DNA of 5,231 nt from an uncultured Collinsella sp. (lineage in GTDB: Bacteria; Actinomycetota; Coriobacteriia; Coriobacteriales; Coriobacteriaceae). Below are positions 1-3,933 of the stretch, in pieces. The stretch is from positions 1-5,231 of the forward strand of contig USDH01000114.1 in assembly GCA_900553415.1 (NCBI GenBank), given 5' to 3'. The notes under the pieces are model-generated. The model saw only the letters and a program-made list of their open reading frames with translations, made no database searches and was not told the origin of the DNA. A program made the translations under genes and the position numbers. Position 1 is the first letter of the stretch. Every line of letters begins with the position of its first letter.

Positions 1-366
1 CCACTGGAACTGAATGATTTGGCAGCCCAGAATCCACTCATTATCGGGATGGGCGTTCGCAAACGCTACAACACGCTCCATCGCCATCTCAAAACTGGTG
101 CAATCGATAAGGTTGACGGCAAAATCGAGGTCGGTCATAAACGCACCCTGAGCAAAATGCGTGTGCGAGTCAATCAGGCCAGGCATAACGAGCTGATCGC
201 CAAAGTCGCGCACCTCAGTATCGGGGCCGATAAAAGCGTCGAGGTACTTATCTTCGCCGCACGCAACAATTCTGTCACCCGCGACGGCAACGCCGCCCTT
301 GAACGGTGCCAGCCCGTCACCAGTGAACACAGCATTGCTTTTGATGACTAAATCCGCTTTGTCCAT
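1..366 (-). CDS. Amidohydrolase (Amidohydro_3/YtcJ-like), N-terminal part
   Basis: The reading frame stays open from an ATG at 366-364 to the window edge, giving the first 122 residues; the C-terminal part lies outside. The start is well supported: GAGGAGG (378-372 on the minus strand) sits 5 nt upstream. The protein opens with the small beta-rich domain typical of amidohydrolases (MDKADLVIKSNAVFTGDG), then GDRIVACG at 30-37, and reaches the first metal-binding strand, MPGLIDSHTHF (61-71), where H68 and H70 form the HxH pair that binds metal in the TIM-barrel amidohydrolase superfamily. The spacing and the following 'NEWILGCQI' (109-117) resemble the Amidohydro_3 (YtcJ-like) group, cytoplasmic enzymes that hydrolyse C-N bonds of small amides or N-formyl compounds. 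The substrate cannot be told from this fragment. The gene lies downstream of the LuxR-type regulator on the same strand after 307 non-coding bases, so it may have its own promoter. Confidence 0.9.
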   Translation of the reverse strand, partial: MDKADLVIKSNAVFTGDGLAPFKGGVAVAGDRIVACGEDKYLDAFIGPDTEVRDFGDQLVMPGLIDSHTHFAQGAFMTDLDFAVNLIDCTSFEMAMERVVAFANAHPDNEWILGCQIIQFQW

Positions 367-430
367 ATGAGCCTCCTCAGACGTTACAGGACAATGGATG
401 AACGCCACGATACGGCGCGCCCAATCGGTG

Positions 431-451
431 AGGGAGCATTTGTTGCTCCCT
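431..451. promoter_or_regulatory. Perfect 8-bp dyad in the amidohydrolase leader, possible operator
   Basis: AGGGAGCA (431-438) and TGCTCCCT (444-451) are exact reverse complements around the 5-nt loop TTTGT. Neither strand has a T-tract after it, so it is not an intrinsic terminator. It lies 65 nt upstream of the amidohydrolase start. A 21-bp symmetric site like this is typical of an operator for a dimeric regulator, but it could also be a hairpin in the mRNA leader. The binding protein is unknown; the adjacent LuxR-type protein is one candidate. Confidence 0.45.
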
Positions 452-598
452 GCATGACACGTGCCTACGAGCGGTCGGGCGTCTGTCCAGCGCCCTACTC
501 CCCGTGTCAACACCCATTGACGCACCTCCTGCACAAGCTGCCAAGATGGAAGCGGGCGAACGGACGGGTTAAGCAGGTTTACACGTCTGACCAGGTAT

Positions 599-620
599 TT
601 TATTGTCTAAGTTTATTGTC
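599..620. repeat. AT-rich direct repeat TTTATTGTC x2
   Basis: TTTATTGTC occurs at 599-607 and again at 612-620, a 13-nt period, in the most AT-rich stretch of this gap. On the minus strand it reads GACAATAAA twice. The period is longer than one helical turn. It could be a pair of half-sites for a regulator or simply part of a promoter region just past the LuxR gene. No function is assigned. Confidence 0.35.
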
Positions 621-673
621 GCTTCTTTACGCCGAGTGGTCTGCGATATGCCGCCAGCCGATCCACCCCAGCC

Positions 674-1666
674 TTACGAGCGCCAGAATGTCTCAATCAA
701 GTCGTCGCGCGCCTTGACTTCGCTCTTTACATAGATGCGATGCAGGTGAGCCTTGACGGTACCTGGGCTAATCACAAGTTCATTAGCAATATTTTGGACA
801 TCAAGTCCACGCAATACGAGTGTAAGCACTTCCTGTTCGCGCTTTGAAAGCCCATGCTCGTCCGAGAAAATCGCAACACGCGAGACAAGGTCCTCCCGTG
901 CATCACGGCGCTCTGTCGCTACCTCTTCATCGGCACGAGGGTGACGCGAGAACACACGTAAGATATGGCTGAACTGTTTAAATAGCTGAACGGCTGCAGC
1001 AACAAACAATAAATTCTCTGAGATATTCCGCTCGCCCAGATACCATAAAAAGGCGCTCACCATCACGTTGTCAACGTCAGGCGTGCAGAATAGGATCATA
1101 TAGGTATCCTCGATAACCACCATCACGGTAAGCACGCAGGCTATGCGAAAGAACGTCCGAGAGCGCTCAAGATCGAGCCGCTCAGCCCTATTCTCCGTCT
1201 TGCGATAGCGGGCGTAAGCATATACCAAGCAGAATGCCATTCCCAAATCGCGCGAAAGCCAAAAAAGATATTGCTGAACCTGGCCCGCAAAGCCAGTACG
1301 AGGCACCAGAGCAAGCTGAAGCACGGCGATCGGTACGACATATGCGGCAACGCGCTTAACGGTCACCTCATCGTGTAAGCGAAACGTTACCCAAAGCCAT
1401 ACGCACGCAAGAATCGCCACGCCCAGCGCGCAGCGCAGTAACGGATGTTGAAGCGGCTCATTAAACGTCACCACATAGTCATATTTGAGCCGGTTGTACT
1501 CATCAAAGAAGATCACCGACATATCGAAGATATAGAGAAGGAAGCCCGCGGCCGCCACCAAACAATCGCGTCGACGCGTCATGAGCCATATTACGAGTGC
1601 AGTTGATGCCGTCACCAATCCAACGCCCATGACAATAATCGTGTAGATAAAGAATGCGAAGCTCAT
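674..1666 (-). CDS. Seven-helix membrane protein with C-terminal LuxR-type HTH
   Basis: This 330-residue protein is a predicted membrane-bound transcription regulator. Residues 1-230 contain about seven hydrophobic helices (roughly 4-29, 35-54, 79-95, 105-121, 132-152, 172-193 and 201-229). A charged linker (231-268) leads to a GerE/LuxR DNA-binding domain at 271-330: the opening HGLSKREQEVLTLVLRGL (271-288), then ISPGTVKAHLHRIYVKSEV (299-317) as the recognition helix region. There is no receiver domain with a phospho-acceptor Asp, so it is not a standard response regulator; the membrane part presumably is the sensor. Such LuxR proteins with multi-spanning N-termini are numerous in Coriobacteriia (family knowledge). 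I place the start at ATG 1666-1664, preceded by GAGGG (1675-1671) with a short 4-nt spacer, because it begins directly with the first membrane helix; the frame is open further upstream, but that 76-residue extension is hydrophilic and would cross the promoter of the divergent gene. Ligand and target genes are unknown; the neighbouring permease and amidohydrolase are the obvious candidates. Confidence 0.93.
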   Translation of the reverse strand: MSFAFFIYTIIVMGVGLVTASTALVIWLMTRRRDCLVAAAGFLLYIFDMSVIFFDEYNRLKYDYVVTFNEPLQHPLLRCALGVAILACVWLWVTFRLHDEVTVKRVAAYVVPIAVLQLALVPRTGFAGQVQQYLFWLSRDLGMAFCLVYAYARYRKTENRAERLDLERSRTFFRIACVLTVMVVIEDTYMILFCTPDVDNVMVSAFLWYLGERNISENLLFVAAAVQLFKQFSHILRVFSRHPRADEEVATERRDAREDLVSRVAIFSDEHGLSKREQEVLTLVLRGLDVQNIANELVISPGTVKAHLHRIYVKSEVKARDDLIETFWRS

Positions 1667-1693
1667 ACTACCCTCATTCCGCGCACAACCAGC

Positions 1694-1722
1694 TTGATTC
1701 CGCATTACGGTTATGGTAGAAA
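1694..1722 (+). promoter_or_regulatory. Sigma70-like promoter for the 63-residue small gene
   Basis: TTGATT (1694-1699) is followed after exactly 17 nt by TAGAAA (1717-1722), with TGG directly ahead of the second box as an extended -10 element. Transcription would start near 1729, about 28 nt before the ATG at 1757. The site lies between two divergent starts and could also carry the control region of the LuxR gene, but I find no comparably good promoter on the minus strand. Confidence 0.6.
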
Positions 1723-1756
1723 CATCGAACGAATACCGAGACCGAAGGGAGATGCC

Positions 1757-1948
1757 ATGGCGCCTATCGCACCGCTCAAGATTATTGTCGCGCCCGCCGC
1801 CAAGGCCATCGCCAAGATCGGTTCGACCATGACCTACGATGACGTTCCTTGCATCGTTGATGAGCGCAACGACAGCTGCCCTTACCTGGGACACATCCCC
1901 TACTTTGCGCCCAAGCTCTCCTCTTCACTCGAGCACCGCGAACAGTAA
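1757..1948 (+). CDS. Small protein of unknown function, 63 residues
   Basis: I do not recognise this protein. The case that it is a real gene rests on several signals. There is a GGGAG ribosome binding site at 1747-1751, 5 nt before the ATG. A promoter-like pair (1694/1717) lies just upstream. Codons end strongly in G or C (runs of GCC, ATC, AAG, CTC), as in the neighbouring genes. It fills the gap between the divergent LuxR gene and the convergent permease gene, ending 36 nt from the permease stop. The protein starts with an alanine/isoleucine/lysine-rich stretch that could form an amphipathic helix (about 7-21), then a central part with two cysteines (C32 and C41, in VPCIVDERNDSCPYLGHIPY), and a polar tail. 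It has no clear signal peptide or membrane helix. C32 and C41 could bind metal or form a disulfide, but this is speculation. Although the frame is open from 1694, the upstream extension has no ribosome binding site and overlaps the promoter. Confidence 0.72.
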   Translation: MAPIAPLKIIVAPAAKAIAKIGSTMTYDDVPCIVDERNDSCPYLGHIPYFAPKLSSSLEHREQ

Positions 1949-1955
1949 TCCAAGA

Positions 1956-2000
1956 TGCACCAAGCGCTGCTCAACTCGCGGCGCTTACTGTTTTGGTGCA
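1956..2000. terminator. Possible shared terminator hairpin between convergent genes
   Basis: AAGCGC (1962-1967) pairs with GCGCTT (1981-1986) across a 13-nt loop, and TGCACC (1956-1961) pairs with GGTGCA (1995-2000) outside it, leaving an 8-nt bulge. On the plus strand the inner stem is followed by ACTGTTTT. It sits between the stop of the 63-residue gene and the end of the permease gene, overlapping the permease stop codon. The U-tract is poor and the stem is interrupted, so this is a weak call. Confidence 0.3.
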
Positions 2001-3394
2001 AAGTAACCTGACCCCCGTGCACCAACGCCGGGATTGTCGACGCTTCGGCCGCGGCGCGATATGAGGCGCGAAACCTCGCCCAATAACAGGCCAATCACTA
2101 CGCCCGCGAGAATCGGCAACTTTGCCATCTCGGCAGGTGAGCTGTTGAGCGGCACAATCGTAGCAACAATCGAAAGCACGAGCTCCACCACGGGAATCGC
2201 AAGCGCCACCGCGAGCACCTTGCCCTCGAAAGGCGCACGGAACACACGCGAGCGATTATCGTGCTTGCGCAGACGCCAAAACGCTGGGAACATGGGAATA
2301 TAGCTCATGAGCAGAAAGACGACGTTCATCGAGAAGAAAACCCAAAAGACGTCGGAGCCCTCGCCCAGCGGAATCTGGAGCAGTAGCACCATACTTGCAA
2401 AACAACCGTTAATGAGTGCCGAGCCGTTGGGCATGCCGGTCATCTTGGACACCAGCGCAAAGGGACGCGGCATATTGCCATGACGCGCGGCATAGCTCGC
2501 CACGTTGTTGACGCCAAAGCTCCAGCAGATCATATTGGCGAACAGCGTCACCAAAAAGGCCACGCCAACAATCATCGTTAGCGGGTGGGTGCGCCCCACC
2601 ATAGCGGCGACTGCGTCCACAATGCCCGAATCGAGCGAAAGCTGCTCGGCGGGAACCGCGGCTCCAATGCCGATGCCGCAAATGATGTAGATTGCCGCAA
2701 TAGCCACGCCACCGGCAATAACCGCCTTGGGGATATCGCGCGACGGGTTTTTCATCGTGCTGGCAAAGGTCGCGACCACTTCGAAGCCCATAAAGTTGAA
2801 CAGGATAATCGATAGGTACGTCAACGAATTGGTGTCGCCCAGATCTGGAATGAAGGTCTTAAGCGACATGTCGTTGGCAAAGCCGTTATTGCAGGCAAAC
2901 CAAATGCCGACGATTCCCACCACAGCGGTAATGAGCACCTTGATGACGGCGCCGCCGTCCATAACCCAATCGGCCTCCGCCACCGGCTGCATTGCCATGA
3001 CCGTGACGCCCCACACAAAGGCAATCTCGATGGCAATTCGGATCCCGAGTGAAAACTCGATACCCCACACCGCATTAATGACACTGGGGAACATGCAGGC
3101 GATACTTGCCACCCACAGCGGAAAGTTGACCCAGTAGCACCAGGAACAGCGGGCACCCCAACGGTCACCCAAGCCCAGACGTACCCAGTCGTACAGGCCG
3201 CCCTCGGAATCGAACGCCGTGCCCAGCTCGGCCACCACCAGGCCATAGGGAAGCAAAAACGTAATGATAAGGAAAATCCACCAGAAGAACTGTACGTTAC
3301 CCATGGCAGATGCCGGAGCCGCCGCCTCGATGGTAAACACGACGCAGATAACCGAAAGGATGACCTCGATCAGGGAGAACTTTTTACCTGCCAT
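1985..3394 (-). CDS. APC-superfamily amino acid/polyamine permease, possibly agmatine-related
   Basis: This 469-residue integral membrane protein is of normal length for the APC superfamily, with about 12 helices. Recognisable family features are the second helix and its exit, PYGLVVAELGTAFDSEGGLY (49-68), carrying the usual E-L-G-x-A and E-G-G-x-Y-x-W pattern, and helix 6 with its flank, FNFMGFEVVATFASTMKNPS (199-218), with the F-x-G-F-E motif and the N-P-x-R-D-I-P segment that follows. The style is closest to the glutamate:GABA antiporter-like branch, which includes exchangers of glutamate/GABA and agmatine/putrescine. The first helix reads TIEAAAPASAMGN (21-33) instead of the more usual glycine-rich GxGIF type, so substrate binding may differ. 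The start is ATG 3394-3392 with AGGGGG (3408-3403) 8 nt upstream. Its neighbour aguA suggests agmatine uptake or agmatine/putrescine exchange, but amino acid transport is equally compatible. It is separated from aguA by a strong terminator and a structured leader, and it overlaps a small ORF by 11 nt. Confidence 0.93.
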   Translation of the reverse strand: MAGKKFSLIEVILSVICVVFTIEAAAPASAMGNVQFFWWIFLIITFLLPYGLVVAELGTAFDSEGGLYDWVRLGLGDRWGARCSWCYWVNFPLWVASIACMFPSVINAVWGIEFSLGIRIAIEIAFVWGVTVMAMQPVAEADWVMDGGAVIKVLITAVVGIVGIWFACNNGFANDMSLKTFIPDLGDTNSLTYLSIILFNFMGFEVVATFASTMKNPSRDIPKAVIAGGVAIAAIYIICGIGIGAAVPAEQLSLDSGIVDAVAAMVGRTHPLTMIVGVAFLVTLFANMICWSFGVNNVASYAARHGNMPRPFALVSKMTGMPNGSALINGCFASMVLLLQIPLGEGSDVFWVFFSMNVVFLLMSYIPMFPAFWRLRKHDNRSRVFRAPFEGKVLAVALAIPVVELVLSIVATIVPLNSSPAEMAKLPILAGVVIGLLLGEVSRLISRRGRSVDNPGVGARGSGYFAPKQ

Positions 3395-3566
3395 GGCGCG
3401 CGCCCCCTACAGCAAAAAGGATGGCATCTGTACCGAAGGCGCAGCCCAAGGTAGGGTTGCAGGCCGCGTCACCGGTGCAGGTGCCATCCCAGAGAGAGGA
3501 GAGGATGCATTTGTTGGACCAACGCTCGCGGAACAGGCGCGTGTAGATGACGATACGCTGGTACAT
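3384..3566 (-). CDS. Likely small cysteine-containing protein or leader peptide, 60 residues
   Basis: I do not recognise this protein. It starts at ATG 3566-3564 with GGAG (3575-3572) 5 nt upstream, and its TAA ends 11 nt inside the permease gene in another frame, an arrangement that often means translational coupling. About the first 49 codons end mostly in G or C, like the real genes here; the last ten do so less. The N-terminal part is basic and aromatic (MYQRIVIYTRLFRERW); the second half holds four cysteines, C20, C30, C36 and C42, with five residues between the last three (DGTCTGDAACNPTLGCAFG). It has no membrane helix of full length. Three of the four cysteine codons lie in a long hairpin at 3419-3489. 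It could be a small protein, a cysteine-rich peptide precursor, or a leader peptide controlling the permease. It could also be chance openness in a structured leader, so confidence is moderate. Confidence 0.5.
   Translation of the reverse strand: MYQRIVIYTRLFRERWSNKCILSSLWDGTCTGDAACNPTLGCAFGTDAILFAVGGARHGR
3414..3489. other. Long dyad ahead of the permease gene, possible attenuator
   Basis: A 17-nt arm at 3419-3435 pairs with 3473-3489; inside it, 3441-3447 pairs with 3454-3460 around the loop AAGGTA. On the minus strand the lower 8 bp (GGATGGCA/TGCCATCC) are perfect and run straight into TTTTT (3418-3414), the shape of an intrinsic terminator placed about 5 nt before the permease ribosome binding site. 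That would make it an attenuator of the permease transcript. Against this, the three imperfect pairs are A-C mismatches on the minus strand and G-U wobbles on the plus strand, which favours a plus-strand RNA. Which strand matters is open. It is embedded in the 60-residue small ORF. Confidence 0.55.
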
Positions 3567-3579
3567 AGATACTCCGATC

Positions 3580-3601
3580 AAAACGGCCGCGTTCGCGACC
3601 G
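3580..3601 (-). terminator. Short GC-rich hairpin with TTTT, possible terminator in the permease leader
   Basis: On the minus strand CGGTCGC (3601-3595) and GCGGCCG (3590-3584) form a 7-bp stem with one G-U pair around the tetraloop GAAC, followed at once by TTTT (3583-3580). It lies just ahead of the GGAG and ATG of the 60-residue ORF. It could end leftover transcription from aguA, act as an attenuator, or shape access to the ribosome binding site. The U-tract is short. Confidence 0.4.
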
Positions 3602-3621
3602 GAAACTTTCGGCAATTGAAA

Positions 3622-3690
3622 ACGCATCTGACCTGGGAAATTCAAGCGAACAATTGGCCTAACCCGCAAAAAATCCCAGGCCAGACGCGT
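3622..3690 (-). other. 17-bp stem with 35-nt loop in the aguA-permease spacer
   Basis: The segment 3674-3690 is the reverse complement of 3622-3638 at 15 of 17 positions. Both exceptions become G-U pairs in minus-strand RNA and A-C mismatches in plus-strand RNA, so the fold belongs to the minus strand, the direction of the permease transcript. The 35-nt loop (3639-3673) contains a T6 run on the minus strand. It starts only 9 nt beyond the end of the aguA terminator tail, so it is either in the permease leader or overlaps its promoter. It does not match any riboswitch class I can name. Confidence 0.55.
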
Positions 3691-3698
3691 ACTCAATC

Positions 3699-3738
3699 AA
3701 AGAAAAGGGCACTCCGAAGTGGAGGCAACGGAGTGCCC
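3699..3738 (-). terminator. Rho-independent terminator downstream of aguA
   Basis: GGGCACTCCG (3707-3716) and CGGAGTGCCC (3729-3738) form a perfect 10-bp GC-rich stem with a 12-nt loop. On the minus strand it is followed by TTTTCTTT (3706-3699), a textbook intrinsic terminator. The plus strand has TTTTCTTT-like purine complement only (AAAGAAAA on both flanks), so it acts on minus-strand transcription. It ends the aguA transcript about 200 nt after the stop codon and makes co-transcription with the permease gene unlikely unless there is read-through. Confidence 0.88.
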
Positions 3739-3742
3739 AAAG

Positions 3743-3834
3743 AAAACCCAACCGACCAAGACATCAAGCAAATCAACCATCAATGCCCCGAGATGGACCA
3801 ATCCGCCGATTGTCCGATTGATCGGCTGGGTTTT
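3743..3834 (-). other. Long-loop hairpin in the aguA 3' region
   Basis: The 13-nt arm 3822-3834 pairs with 3743-3755. On the minus strand the single imperfect pair is G-U, so all 13 positions pair in the aguA transcript, ending GGGTTTTC. Inside the 66-nt loop a further hairpin can form: GGA (3795-3797) with TCC (3813-3815) and CAATC (3799-3803) with GATTG (3808-3812), with a one-base bulge and a 4-nt loop. An alternative is GCCGAT (3805-3810) with ATCGGC (3821-3826). It directly abuts the 86-nt dyad element. Confidence 0.5.
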
Positions 3835-3920
3835 CGAGGTGCCCCAGGTCGCCGCGAAAGAGGAGCGAAGCGTACTTTGGTACGCGAGCGACGGTTTGAG
3901 CGGCGAGATGAGGTGCCTCG
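3835..3920. repeat. 86-nt symmetrical dyad element, possible REP/MITE-like repeat
   Basis: Two 21-nt arms (3835-3855 and 3900-3920) match as inverted repeats at 16 of 21 positions, beginning CGAGG and ending TCGCCGC. In the centre GCGTAC (3870-3875) pairs with GTACGC (3880-3885) around TTTG. Between arm and central hairpin there are exactly 14 nt on each side, so the whole element is symmetric: 21+14+6+4+6+14+21. GAGGTGCC is also a direct repeat at 3836 and 3910. It starts 13 nt beyond the aguA stop, inside the 3' untranslated region. The size and shape fit a palindromic intergenic repeat dispersed in the genome, but only one copy is seen here. Confidence 0.5.
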
Positions 3921-3933
3921 GAAAGCCAGACGA

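Larger units (their letters stand above)
367..673. other. Non-coding region between the amidohydrolase and LuxR-regulator genes
   Basis: I see no convincing gene here. It holds the leader of the amidohydrolase gene, with its ribosome binding site at 372-378. It also holds a perfect dyad at 431-451, a looser dyad GTCAA/TTGAC at 506-521, and an AT-rich stretch at 595-630 with a direct repeat. On the minus strand TTGACA at 510-505 would be a perfect -35 box, but the hexamers 16 to 18 nt further on (GGACAG, GACAGA) are poor -10 boxes, so I do not call a promoter. No hairpin with a T-tract follows the LuxR gene, so read-through from it into the amidohydrolase gene cannot be excluded. Confidence 0.6.

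Noticed and set aside
505..510. TTGACA on the minus strand as a promoter -35 box
   Set aside because: The hexamers at the proper distance do not resemble TATAAT, so I do not call a promoter.
367..717. Plus-strand open frame of 116 codons in the gap before the LuxR gene
   Set aside because: No ribosome binding site precedes its ATG, codon use is mixed, and it runs into the LuxR coding region on the other strand. The ATG sits in the leader of the amidohydrolase gene.
1667..1894. Upstream extension of the LuxR-type protein by 76 residues
   Set aside because: The extension is hydrophilic and lacks family character, it overlaps the promoter and coding region of the divergent small gene, and the ATG at 1666 leads straight into the first membrane helix.
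2034..3137. Several plus-strand and alternative minus-strand open frames inside the permease gene
   Set aside because: They overlap the permease, which has clear helices and motifs over its full length; none has its own ribosome binding site or a recognisable product.
3403..3500. T-box leader ahead of the permease
   Set aside because: GGGATGGCACC on the minus strand loosely recalls the T-box antiterminator motif, but the conserved AGGGTGGNACCGCG sequence is not present and no specifier stem is evident.
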